Assembly (NCBI GenBank): GCA_937944105.1
Contig: CALDZP010000073.1
Span: forward strand, 28,635 to 92,634
Length of the DNA stretch: 64,000 nt
Source: an uncultured Ignavibacteria bacterium
Lineage (GTDB): Bacteria; Bacteroidota; Ignavibacteria; Ch128b
Direction of reading: 5' to 3'
The number at the start of each line of letters is the position of its first letter. Position 1 is the stretch's first letter. Below are positions 44,080 through 54,443 of this stretch, one piece after another. The notes beneath the pieces are model-generated. The model was not told the origin of the DNA. It saw only the letters and a program-made list of their open reading frames with translations, and made no database searches. The position numbers and the translations under genes are program-made.

Positions 44080-44687
44080 TTTTTGCTGTATTTGAGTTTA
44101 CAATTCACACAATGTTGAGTATGTGGAACAGCTTCAAGACGACCCTTCTCAATAGGATTCCCACATTCTATACAATAACCATAAGAACCATCTTCAATTC
44201 TTTTCAAAGCCGCATCGAGATAACTTAAGAATTTTGTTTCTCTTTGAGCCCAGAGAAAATTCTTTTCTTTTTCAAAAGCATCTGTCCCCTGCTCAGCCAT
44301 ATGAAGTGAATATGGTGAATTCTCATTTACGAATCCCTGACCATTTTCATCTAACATTCTTTCTCTTAAACTTTCCAGTTGCTCAATAATTTCTTTCTTC
44401 TTTTCAAGAATAATCTGTTTGAAATATTCGAGTTCTTTAGGTGAAAATGGTGACTTTTTTTGTTTCACTGGAGACTTCCCCGTTAAATTTGATGATTGTT
44501 GAGATTTCAATTCGGTCTTTGCTTTCCCTTGAGTCTCAGATTTCTTCGAGCTCTTTTTGACAGTTTTTGACACACTCGATGCTTTTGATGATTTCAATTT
44601 CTTTTCAACCTTTTTGGTAGTTGATTTTGCAGCATCTTTAGCCTTTGTGGTGTTTTTAGCTTTCCTGGTTTTTGTTGATTTTGCCAT
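44076..44687 (-). CDS. DksA/TraR C4-type zinc finger protein with Lys-rich N-terminal tail
   Basis: GYCIECGNPIEKGRLEAVPHTQHCVNCK; N-term about 75 aa Lys/Ser/Thr/Ala-rich. Confidence 0.9.
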   Translation of the reverse strand: MAKSTKTRKAKNTTKAKDAAKSTTKKVEKKLKSSKASSVSKTVKKSSKKSETQGKAKTELKSQQSSNLTGKSPVKQKKSPFSPKELEYFKQIILEKKKEIIEQLESLRERMLDENGQGFVNENSPYSLHMAEQGTDAFEKEKNFLWAQRETKFLSYLDAALKRIEDGSYGYCIECGNPIEKGRLEAVPHTQHCVNCKLKYSKK

Positions 44688-44698
44688 TTTAAACTCTC

Positions 44699-47600
44699 CT
44701 ATTTTTTTGTTATACTAATTTTACATTCTTCGCTTCCAATTTTCCATTCCTGCACAAACCCTGAATTACAACTACCAAATTGTAATTCCTCCGCAAGTGT
44801 TTCTTGCATAATATATGATTTCATTTTTGTAATTGCATTGTGAAGATTATTACTTCCTTCAAAAACTATTGATATTCTATCGCTCACTTCAAAACCTGCA
44901 TCTTTTCTCATATTTTGAACTCGATTAACAAATTCTCTTGCAAGACCTTCCTCAATTAACTCTTGTGTTAAATTGGTATCAAGTGAAACTGTAATGCCAT
45001 CTTCACTTTCTACAATCCATCCTTTAATTTCTTCACCAACAATTTCAACATCTTGAGGCGTAATTTCTATATTTTCATTCTCAATTTGAAGGTAAATATT
45101 TTTACCATTTTCAATCATTTTTATTTGTTCATTATCTAAATTTTTAATTGCAGTGGCTACCTGATTAACCTTTTTACCGAATTTTGGACCAATGGATTTA
45201 AAATTTGGCTTGGCTTTTTTAACAACAATCTCAGAATCAGTATCAAGGAGCTGTAGTTCTTTTACATTAACTTCATCAAGTATAACTTGTTCCATTTGTC
45301 GCACAGATTCCTGATCTTCTTTCTTTACAACCACAAGCATTTTTTGAAGAGGTTGGCGAACTTTTAGATTATTTTTTGATCGGATTGAACGAACAATGAA
45401 AACTATTTTTTGTGCAACTTCCATTTTATGAAGTAATTTCTCATCTATCGTTTCAATTTCTGGATATAAAGCAAGATGTACTGATTCATACGGTTCTTTT
45501 TTGGTAACCGAATTAAGACATTGATAAATTTCTTCAGAAATAAATGGAGTAATTGGTGAGCTTAATTTGGCAACTGTGACTAAACATTTATAAAGAGTCT
45601 GATATGCCGAAATTTTATCATTATTCATTTCACTCTTCCAGAATCTTCGGCGATTCCTTCGGACATACCAATTGGAAAGTTGTTCAATTGTGAAATTTGA
45701 AATAGCACGAGCTGCTTTGGTTAAATCATAATTATCAAAATATTCTTGCACTTCTTTTACGAGTAGACTTAAAGCAGATAAAATCCATTTATCAATTTCA
45801 GGTCTTTCTTCAAATGGAATATCCTGTTCTTCATATTTAAATCCATCAAGATTTGCATAAAGAGCAAAGAAAGCGTAAGTATTAATTAATGTTCCGAAAA
45901 ATTTTCTTTGTACATCTACTAAATCATCTTCATTAAATAATGTAGCTTTCCAGGGTGGACTGTTTGAAATTAAATACCATCTTGTTGTATCAGCTCCGTA
46001 TTTTTCAACTATTTCAAAAGGATCTACCGTATTGCCCAGAGATTTGGACATCTTTTTTCCTTCCTTATCCAAAATCAACTCATTAACAATAACATTTCTG
46101 TAAGCAGGTTTTTTAAATAGAAAAGTTCCAATAGCATGAAGTGAATAAAACCAACCACGAGTTTGATCAATTCCTTCGGCAATAAAATCAGCAGGATAAT
46201 TCTTTTCAAAGACTTCTTTGTTTTCAAATGGGTAGTGAAATTGAGCAAAAGGCATTGATCCTGAATCATACCAGACATCAATCAATTCTGGGGTTCTATG
46301 ATATATTTTTCCGTTCTTTTCAAAAATGATTTTATCAATATAAGGTTTGTGTAAGTCAAGATCGGTCAATTCACCTACTGGTATTTTTTTGCCATCATCT
46401 GTTAAGAAATAACCTTGTTTAAGCTCTTCGATACTACCAATAGCAAACATATCACCATCTTCACTAATCCAGATTGGAAGTGGAGTTCCCCAAAATCTAT
46501 CCCTTGATAGAGCCCAGTCTTTATTTTCTTCGAGCCAGTTTCCAAATCTTCCTTTACCGACTTCTGGTGGATACCAATTAATCTGCTTATTCAATTCAAT
46601 CATCATGTCAACATATTTTGTAGTCGCTATGTACCATGATTCTCGTGCGTAATAAAGAAGTGGCGATTTACATCTCCAGCAGTGTGGATAGCTATGTTCA
46701 ATTGTTTCTTTTTTAAAAAGTAACTTTCGAGATTTAAGATTTTGAATTATATGTGGATCTGCTTCCTTAACATGCATTGACTTGAAATCAGCAACAATCT
46801 CATTAAATCTACCACTTTTATCGACTGGATTTATTAAAGGAAGATCATATTTTTTACCTACTTGATAATCATCTTCACCAAATGCGGGTGCAATATGAAC
46901 AATACCAGAACCATCTTCGGTGGTTACAAAATCACCTTCGATAACATAAAATGCTTTTTTATCAATTGGAATATAATCGAACAATCTCTCGTATTCCCAA
47001 CCAAGCAATTCATGACCTTTATATTTTTCAACAACTTCATATCCCGGAGGCAAAACACCAACTCTTGCTTCTGCTAGAATTAAATAATAAGGATTTTTAC
47101 TTTCATCTATTAACTTTACTTTGACATAGTCAACATCTTTATTAACAGCAAGAGCAACATTTGAGATAAGAGTCCATGGTGTGGTTGTCCATACAAGAAA
47201 GTAAGTATCTTTTTGATTTTTAACTTTAACCGCAACATAAATTGAAGGATCTTTTACATCTTGATAACCAAGTGAAAGCTCATGTGAAGAAAGTGGAGTT
47301 TCACATCTAGTGCAATAAGGTTGTATCTTAAAACCTTTGTAAATGTATCCTTCATCAAAAAATTTTTTTAATGACCACCAAACTGATTCTATATATTCAT
47401 TTGTACAGGTAATGTAGGCATCATCAAGATTAATCCAGTAACCAATTCTTCGAGTTAATTCATTCCAATCTTTTAAGTATGTAAAAACAGAATTTTTACA
47501 GGCTTGATTAAATTTCTCAATGCCATAAACAACTATTTCATCTTTTGTTTTTATACCAAGTTCCTTTTCTACTTCAATTTCGACAGGCAGTCCATGGGTA

Positions 47601-47872
47601 TCCCAACCAGCTTTTCGATTAACTCGGAATCCTTGAAGAGTTTTATATCGACATACAATGTCTTTTATAGTTCTTGCCATTACATGATGGATTCCAGGTT
47701 TGCCATTTGCCGTAGGAGGACCTTCATAAAATGTAAATGATTTATCTGGATTTCTGGATTCAATACTTTTTTCAAAGATTTTGTTCTTTTCCCAAAATTC
47801 AAGTATACTTTTTTCGATCTCAGAATATTTAATTTTATCAGAATATTGTTTGTACATATCCCATTTCATCAA
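44699..47872 (-). CDS. ileS: Isoleucyl-tRNA synthetase
   Basis: FYEGPPTANGKPGIHHVMARTIKD; KMSKSLGNTVDPFEI. Confidence 0.98.
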   Translation of the reverse strand: MMKWDMYKQYSDKIKYSEIEKSILEFWEKNKIFEKSIESRNPDKSFTFYEGPPTANGKPGIHHVMARTIKDIVCRYKTLQGFRVNRKAGWDTHGLPVEIEVEKELGIKTKDEIVVYGIEKFNQACKNSVFTYLKDWNELTRRIGYWINLDDAYITCTNEYIESVWWSLKKFFDEGYIYKGFKIQPYCTRCETPLSSHELSLGYQDVKDPSIYVAVKVKNQKDTYFLVWTTTPWTLISNVALAVNKDVDYVKVKLIDESKNPYYLILAEARVGVLPPGYEVVEKYKGHELLGWEYERLFDYIPIDKKAFYVIEGDFVTTEDGSGIVHIAPAFGEDDYQVGKKYDLPLINPVDKSGRFNEIVADFKSMHVKEADPHIIQNLKSRKLLFKKETIEHSYPHCWRCKSPLLYYARESWYIATTKYVDMMIELNKQINWYPPEVGKGRFGNWLEENKDWALSRDRFWGTPLPIWISEDGDMFAIGSIEELKQGYFLTDDGKKIPVGELTDLDLHKPYIDKIIFEKNGKIYHRTPELIDVWYDSGSMPFAQFHYPFENKEVFEKNYPADFIAEGIDQTRGWFYSLHAIGTFLFKKPAYRNVIVNELILDKEGKKMSKSLGNTVDPFEIVEKYGADTTRWYLISNSPPWKATLFNEDDLVDVQRKFFGTLINTYAFFALYANLDGFKYEEQDIPFEERPEIDKWILSALSLLVKEVQEYFDNYDLTKAARAISNFTIEQLSNWYVRRNRRRFWKSEMNNDKISAYQTLYKCLVTVAKLSSPITPFISEEIYQCLNSVTKKEPYESVHLALYPEIETIDEKLLHKMEVAQKIVFIVRSIRSKNNLKVRQPLQKMLVVVKKEDQESVRQMEQVILDEVNVKELQLLDTDSEIVVKKAKPNFKSIGPKFGKKVNQVATAIKNLDNEQIKMIENGKNIYLQIENENIEITPQDVEIVGEEIKGWIVESEDGITVSLDTNLTQELIEEGLAREFVNRVQNMRKDAGFEVSDRISIVFEGSNNLHNAITKMKSYIMQETLAEELQFGSCNSGFVQEWKIGSEECKISITKK

Positions 47873-48302
47873 TTTTGTTCAACATTGTAATAAAAAATTA
47901 ACACTAAATTAAAGTTTTAAATTAATTTTTGAAAGTTAATGACGAATTCATGAATAATGAATTTTCACAAGATTAATTAAATGATATTTGATCCGGTGAA
48001 CGATAGAAAAAAAATAACTTCTAATAAAAAGAATTGGATAAAATTTAAGAAGTAAAATAATTAAATGATTATGTCATACACTGGGAACAAAATTCTTTAA
48101 TTAAAATCCTTTTTACTTCACCAAGCTTTGAAAAACTCTAAGCATCAGAAAGGAGAAAAAAATTAAAATTAAGACTAAAAAATTGTTTTCATACTCACTC
48201 CTTATTATGAAACTTTCTTAATAAGAATTTATACTTCTTTCTTGAATGCTCACTGCAAACACTGAAAAATAGTATCAAAAATTTTGTAAAAAAAACTAAT
48301 CT

Positions 48303-48482
48303 TTATTTATCCAGCATTTTACCAATACCAAAAGCAATTGCAGCAAGAAGGCATGTTTGCGAAAACATATGCCAGGTTGCATTAGCAAAAACAATTGAGG
48401 ACCCAATAATTTTTCCGATCAGACCGATTAAAATGCTAATACCTGATAATATTATAAAAGCTAATATAATTTTGTTTTTCAT
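48303..48482 (-). CDS. Small membrane protein (59 aa, below ORF-track cutoff)
   Basis: MKNKIILAFIILSGISILIGLIGKIIGSSIVFANATWHMFSQTCLLAAIAFGIGKMLDK; two hydrophobic segments. Confidence 0.5.
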   Translation of the reverse strand: MKNKIILAFIILSGISILIGLIGKIIGSSIVFANATWHMFSQTCLLAAIAFGIGKMLDK

Positions 48483-48633
48483 TTTGAACCCCTTTAATTG
48501 TTAATCTAAACTAATTAATTGTTCTTTGAATTTCAATTGTTCGCCTGATAACAAACTCATTCCAGATACATTTAAAAAAACACAAAATAAATTGTTAATT
48601 TTAAGAAGAATAATTTAACAATGAGGTGACAAA

Positions 48634-51600
48634 ATGAAATATTTACCCGCCTTTTCAAAAATTTCAAAATCTTCTTCATACAATTCATCCAAATCTTACC
48701 GTAGATTAACAATTTTGAGTTTAATGTTCTTAATCATTCTTAATTCGGTTAAATCTCAAACACTGGTTCAAGTAATAGATTTACCCAGTAATAATTTTTT
48801 TAATTACGGTTATGGATTGGTGGCAAAGGATGGTTTACTTTGGATTTCAAGTTCTTATTCAACTGGTAACCTTGGGGCAAGATTATATGCTGTAGATACA
48901 CTCGGGTTAATAAGAGACAGTGTTATTTTTAGTAGCAGTCATCTTAATTCGAGTCAGGGTCTTACCACAGATGGTGATAATTTTTATTTTGTTCAGAGAT
49001 ATACTGCAAGATGTAGAATAATAAAAATTGCAAGGAATGGTCAGATACTTGATTCTTTAAGCTGGCCAACAGCTTCAAGCGTTTATTTAGGTGGACTTGG
49101 ATATGACGGACATATATGGGCTTCTGTATATTATCCAAATTCTGATGCAGCGCTTTATCGGATTGATAAGAATACAAGTCAGGTTTTAGATACAATACGA
49201 GTTTATGGTTTACAACCACAGGGAATTGCTGTAAAAGGTGATACAATCTTTTACGTAATGGATGGTTTTGATGGTGATGATGAACGAATTTACGCAGTTA
49301 ACCGCTTAACTAAAGATACTTTATTTTCATTTCATGTTCCTGAAAGTCCAGGAGTTAGGCAAAATCCAAGGGGACTCGCCTGGGATGGTCAATATCTTTA
49401 TCTACTTGCTGAACCAGTTGGAGCTTCATCTGGAAGAAAAATTTTTAAATATGCAATCGGTGGTGGAACTCCTGTAATCAATATACCAATAAAATTTTTC
49501 GACTTTGGAAGTATTGTTTTGGGTACTACCTCACAGGTAACAGCAACTATCTATAATCAAGGAACAGCTGATCTTATAATTGATAGTTTGAGATTTTTCT
49601 ATTCACAAAGTTTTTCGACTACATTAACTACTCCACAGGTAATTGAACCTGGAAATTATATTAATTTTCAGATTAACTTTTCTCCTACAGTTTATGGACC
49701 AGATAGTGCACATTTTTATATTTATCATAATGATCTTTCAAGAAGTGTGCAAATAATTAGATTGGTTGGTACAGGAATTTATGGCTCTGGGGTTATTAAT
49801 GTCCCATCAAATTATGATTTCGGAACAAAAAGATTAGGTAGCACCAATTTCTGGTACATGAGAATCGAAAATCAAAGTACGCAGCCCATTTACATAAGCT
49901 CATGGTCCACTTCAAAAAATGATTTTTATCTGGAAGAAAATATCTTTCCAACCACGCTTCCACCTCAAAGTTTTAAATATGTTCGTGTATGGTTTAAGCC
50001 TCAGTCAGCTGCATTAATAACAGATACTTTAAGAATTTTTAATAATTCTTCAAATGCTCCGGAAGCAAAAGTTTTTCTTTCGGGATTTAGTGAAATTCAA
50101 AATGTTCCTCTTGGTCAACCAATCTGGACTCATACAATTCCCAATCATCCAATTTCAAATACATTTAGAACTGTAAAAGGTCTTCGTGCAATTAACGATA
50201 TCACAGGTGATGGTAAAGCTGATGTAATTGTTTGCACTGAGAATTACTGGACTGTGGCACTCAATGGAAATTCTTCAGGTGGAAATGATACTTTATGGTC
50301 ATTCAATACTTACATTTCCAGTTCAAGTGCAGGTTCAATTGGTACATCAGGAGATTATTCATATCAAAAAGCTCTTTCTATCGCAAGTGATTTAAACGGC
50401 GATGGATTTAATGATGTTGTAATAGGTACAGGCGGTGGTAATGAAACTGTTTATGCAATTAATGGAAAAAGCGGTCAGATGCTCTGGAAATTTGGAACCG
50501 ATCATCCCGATAGTTTTGCTCTTGGAGATTTCACTGGAGTTGATGCAACAACAGATTTCAATGGAGATGGTGTACCTGATGTAATTGCCGCAGCAAGCGC
50601 AACACAAACTGGTGGTGTTGCAGGCAGAAGAACAGTTTATCTTTTCAATGGTCAAAATGGACAGATTATCTGGCAAAGATTTGTTGGCGGATTTACTCAC
50701 GCCGTAACTGCTATTTCAGACATTAATAATGATAATATTCCGGATGTTATTGCAACCGTCGGTGAGCCTGTTTATCAATTTCAAGCTTTAAGTGGAGCAA
50801 ATGGGAATCTTTTGTGGTCTCATCAGGTTGCATCAAATACTGGTGGAGCAAAAGAAGTTATTGTTTTTCCTGTTTCAGGGCAAAAACCGGATGTAATTGC
50901 TGGAGCATTTTGGGGCCCAATTTATCGATTAAAAGGGACTACAGGACTTCCACTCTGGACATACTCAACAGGAGGTGGCGCACCAACACAGATGAAAATC
51001 TTAAGAGATGTTAATGGAGACGGAATTAATGAGATAGTCGTTTCAATTCTGGCGGGTGGTGCAGCATGTATTGATGGTGCAACTGGAAATCAATTGTGGT
51101 TCAAGTCTACTGGAAATACAATGGGAGTTGATGTTATTCCAGACTTAAATGGAGATGGCTCTGATGATGTTGTGTTTGCTGTTCAAAATCAAGGAGCTTT
51201 AGTTGTAAATGGAAGCAATGGAAATGAAATTGTTTTATATTCATTTGGCGGATCAACACAAGCAAGAGAAGTTGCAGTTGTTCCTGATATGGATAATAGT
51301 GGATCTATGGAATTTTTAGTTGGTTCAAATCTTGGAAATGTTGCTTTAATTTCTGGAGGAATTATCGTTCAACCTGCTTCTGTTCAGGTCATTTCACCAA
51401 ATGGCGGTGAAATATGGTACTTAAACCAACAGAAGAAAATTAAATGGTCAAGTTCAAATGTAACAAATGTTAAAATTGAAATCTCAACCAATAATGGTGG
51501 AAGCTGGAATTTAATCGCAACTAATATTCCAGCACAAAATGGTGAATATTTATGGATAGTAAATATTACACCATCAGAGCAATGTAGATTAAAGATCTCT

Positions 51601-52755
51601 GCAGTAGAAAATCCAAATATTTTTGATTTAAGCGATGATATTTTCAGTATTCGAAGAGAGTTATGTGTGAACTTCAATGTCAATAAAAATTGGAATATCA
51701 TCTCTGTTCCTGTATTAAAAACTAATATGTCAAAAAGTGAACTTTTCCCTGGTGCAAGTTCATCCGCATACAGTTTTAATCAAGCAATTGGTTACTACAG
51801 AGCTGATACTTTAGTTAATTCAAAAGGATACTGGTTAAAATTCCCTGACTCTCATCAAATTTCAATTTGTGGTTTGCCAGTGGAGAGTAATCTCATTCAA
51901 GTTGATCAGGGTTGGAATTTAATCGGAGGATATGAAAAAGATGTTTTAATCTCATCGTTATCTACAAATCCACCAAACATAATTCAATCTTACTTTTTTG
52001 GATATAACAATGGATATTTTATTTCCGATACTCTAAATAAAGGTAAAGGTTATTGGATTAGAGTTACTCAACCAGGTCAAATTATTTTACCCAACAATAA
52101 TTATTTCAAAAGTAATCCAGAGCAAAAAGTAAAGTTTTTCGAAAATGCATGTGAAATATTAGTAAGTGATCAATCTAATTCTATAGCCACATTATATCTC
52201 ATAGAAGGAAAAGAAACAAATTATTTTGAATTACCACCCATACCACCTTCACAAATTTTTGATGTCAGATTTTCTTCAAATCGATTTGTTGAAGATGCCA
52301 ATCAAAAGAACAAAATTTTATTTCAATCTGTTAGCTATCCAATTAAAATAAAATCATCGAGATACTATTTATTAGTTGAAAGCGATGACGATCCAGAATT
52401 TTCAGAAATCTTAAGTCCCGAAAAAGAGTTAACAATAAATGACTCAAAAATTAAATCAGTCAAAATTTCCAGGTATTTAATTCCTGATAAAACAGAATTA
52501 TTCCAGAATTATCCTAATCCATTTAATCCATCAACAAGGATTCGATTCAATTTAAAAGATAAGTCGAAAGTAACTATAAAATTATTCGATTTACTTGGTA
52601 AAGAAATTATTACTTTAATGGATGAAGATAAGGCCCCTGGTGTTTATTACTTAGATATAGATGGTAGAGATTTAAATTTGTCCAGTGGAATTTATTTTTA
52701 TCAATTAAAAGCAGGAGACTATACATCCATAAGGAAAATGATTTATATGAAATAA
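48634..52755 (+). CDS. Large secreted protein: HYDIN-like domains, FG-GAP/VCBS beta-propeller, T9SS sorting domain
   Basis: FDFGSIVLGTTSQVTATIYNQGTADLIIDSLRF; multiple DLNGDGFNDVVIGTGGG-type repeats; C-term LFQNYPNPFNPSTRIRFNLKDKSKVTIKLFDLLGKEI. Confidence 0.88.
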   Translation: MKYLPAFSKISKSSSYNSSKSYRRLTILSLMFLIILNSVKSQTLVQVIDLPSNNFFNYGYGLVAKDGLLWISSSYSTGNLGARLYAVDTLGLIRDSVIFSSSHLNSSQGLTTDGDNFYFVQRYTARCRIIKIARNGQILDSLSWPTASSVYLGGLGYDGHIWASVYYPNSDAALYRIDKNTSQVLDTIRVYGLQPQGIAVKGDTIFYVMDGFDGDDERIYAVNRLTKDTLFSFHVPESPGVRQNPRGLAWDGQYLYLLAEPVGASSGRKIFKYAIGGGTPVINIPIKFFDFGSIVLGTTSQVTATIYNQGTADLIIDSLRFFYSQSFSTTLTTPQVIEPGNYINFQINFSPTVYGPDSAHFYIYHNDLSRSVQIIRLVGTGIYGSGVINVPSNYDFGTKRLGSTNFWYMRIENQSTQPIYISSWSTSKNDFYLEENIFPTTLPPQSFKYVRVWFKPQSAALITDTLRIFNNSSNAPEAKVFLSGFSEIQNVPLGQPIWTHTIPNHPISNTFRTVKGLRAINDITGDGKADVIVCTENYWTVALNGNSSGGNDTLWSFNTYISSSSAGSIGTSGDYSYQKALSIASDLNGDGFNDVVIGTGGGNETVYAINGKSGQMLWKFGTDHPDSFALGDFTGVDATTDFNGDGVPDVIAAASATQTGGVAGRRTVYLFNGQNGQIIWQRFVGGFTHAVTAISDINNDNIPDVIATVGEPVYQFQALSGANGNLLWSHQVASNTGGAKEVIVFPVSGQKPDVIAGAFWGPIYRLKGTTGLPLWTYSTGGGAPTQMKILRDVNGDGINEIVVSILAGGAACIDGATGNQLWFKSTGNTMGVDVIPDLNGDGSDDVVFAVQNQGALVVNGSNGNEIVLYSFGGSTQAREVAVVPDMDNSGSMEFLVGSNLGNVALISGGIIVQPASVQVISPNGGEIWYLNQQKKIKWSSSNVTNVKIEISTNNGGSWNLIATNIPAQNGEYLWIVNITPSEQCRLKISAVENPNIFDLSDDIFSIRRELCVNFNVNKNWNIISVPVLKTNMSKSELFPGASSSAYSFNQAIGYYRADTLVNSKGYWLKFPDSHQISICGLPVESNLIQVDQGWNLIGGYEKDVLISSLSTNPPNIIQSYFFGYNNGYFISDTLNKGKGYWIRVTQPGQIILPNNNYFKSNPEQKVKFFENACEILVSDQSNSIATLYLIEGKETNYFELPPIPPSQIFDVRFSSNRFVEDANQKNKILFQSVSYPIKIKSSRYYLLVESDDDPEFSEILSPEKELTINDSKIKSVKISRYLIPDKTELFQNYPNPFNPSTRIRFNLKDKSKVTIKLFDLLGKEIITLMDEDKAPGVYYLDIDGRDLNLSSGIYFYQLKAGDYTSIRKMIYMK

Positions 52756-52912
52756 AAAGTCGTTTCTAATATTAATTGAAGAATTTCATTAGATATTAGA
52801 TAATTGTTTAAGAAATTCTTTAAGCTATGTATTTATTGTATAAAGCCTCACATTTAGCTTTGAAATTGTAAATGTTAGATAATTGATTTAATGCCAAAAA
52901 ATTTGATCATAT

Positions 52913-53181
52913 TTATATCTGGAGAATGTTTTCTCTTACAAAAGGTGTAACAAAAGTGTAATTTAATTGATGACGGACAGCCGATGTAATTTTATCATAT
53001 TTATATTCTTTTTCTTTTAGATTTGAAACTCCTTCTTCGGCATCTTTAAATTCTGAGTAAAGCTTATCTACTTAAGATTCAATCTCCTCGAGGGGGAAGC
53101 AAGTTCGTTAAAGTATTTAAAACACTTTTCTTCCTCTGGATTTAACTTTTTAGCAAATTTTTTCCATAGTTTATGCTACAT
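52913..53181 (-). pseudogene. Degraded DUF47/PhoU-like (phosphate-transport regulator family) remnant
   Basis: Fragments in two frames: KLWKKFAKKLNPEEEKCFKYFNELA and VDKLYSEFKDAEEGVSNLKEKEYKYDKITSAVRHQLNYTFVTPFVRENIL; in-frame stops plus frameshift, 3' half missing. Confidence 0.65.
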
Positions 53182-53395
53182 TTCAACAAAACTTAATAAT
53201 AGAAAATAATCTGTAAAAAATCTTCAAGAAAATTAAAGATTTGTGGCTAATATCAAGCTAAATTCCTGGTTTTCCCATAATTCTTAAGGCAATGGAAAAA
53301 ATCATAAACTTTTACTCATATTAATAAAAAAGGGAGACCCCTTTAAATATTAAGTTCAAGGAAATTAAAAACCATCATTAAAATTGAGGTGAACC

Positions 53396-54328
53396 ATGCA
53401 AAACTCAATCCTTCAATCATTATTAAACAACATACAGATTTGTAATCCATTATATGCTAATAAAAAAATTACCTTTATACCAATAAAATCATATCAAATT
53501 CCAAAATTAAATTACATTTCCATAGAGCAAGCCCACAAAATGGATAAAGTTCATATAAAAGAACTTAATGAGGAGGGTGTTGTTCAAGAAATTTTTATAA
53601 TTAATAAAGCTGACCAATTTATTTTAATTCCGCAGGGGGAAACTCTCGTCGGAGCAAAACAAAATAGAATTGTTAATACTTCAATTTTACTTGAACCAAA
53701 TAGCGAATCCAAAATCCCGGTAAGTTGTATCGAATCGGGAAGATGGAGATACAGAAAACCTAATTTTGAACCATCAAATGAATATGCAACATATAAACTC
53801 AGGAAGCATGCATTAAAAACAGTTTCAAAAAATTTTGAATCACCAGGATTCAGGTCAGATCAAACAAGTATCTGGAATTTCATAGATAATGAGTTTAGAA
53901 AAGAAAATTTATATTCTGAAACTTCATCATATACAGAATTTATGACGCAAAAATTAGCGGATATTGATACACAAATCAACGAGGTAGATTTTCCCCCGGA
54001 CACAAATGGTTTTGTGACATATTTTGGTGAAAGGATTTTATCATTTGAATATTTTTCTAGACCAGATGTTTTCAAAGACAACAGTAAAAGATTAATCAAA
54101 GCAGTACTGGTTGATTCAATTGATTACGAAAAAATGACACGACCAGAAAATTTTGATTTTGAGACTAAAACAAAAGAAAAAATTATTGGGTTGTCAACAT
54201 TAAAACTCAAAAGTAAAAAGTCAATTGCAGCCGGGATTGATTTCAAAGCCATTGATGAAGAAAAGGATATTAATCTTAGTTTTATTTCATATGAAGAAGA
54301 GATTATTCATCTTGTCACTTACTTCTAG
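53396..54328 (+). CDS. ARPP-1 (DUF6569-like) family protein
   Basis: NKADQFILIPQGETLVGAKQNRIVNTSILLEPNSESKIPVSCIESGRWRY. Confidence 0.8.
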   Translation: MQNSILQSLLNNIQICNPLYANKKITFIPIKSYQIPKLNYISIEQAHKMDKVHIKELNEEGVVQEIFIINKADQFILIPQGETLVGAKQNRIVNTSILLEPNSESKIPVSCIESGRWRYRKPNFEPSNEYATYKLRKHALKTVSKNFESPGFRSDQTSIWNFIDNEFRKENLYSETSSYTEFMTQKLADIDTQINEVDFPPDTNGFVTYFGERILSFEYFSRPDVFKDNSKRLIKAVLVDSIDYEKMTRPENFDFETKTKEKIIGLSTLKLKSKKSIAAGIDFKAIDEEKDINLSFISYEEEIIHLVTYF

Positions 54329-54443
54329 TTTATAGTTTGGAGAGTTTTAAGTAATTGATATTGAATGGGAAATATTTTTATTAAAATTTTAGAATTGTTT
54401 AAGCTCAGTATTTAATTGATAATTTAATTTGTCTGAGAGATTA

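Noticed and set aside
47873-48112. T-box riboswitch in the ileS leader
   Set aside because: No recognisable AGGGTGGNACCGCG-like T-box or specifier stem
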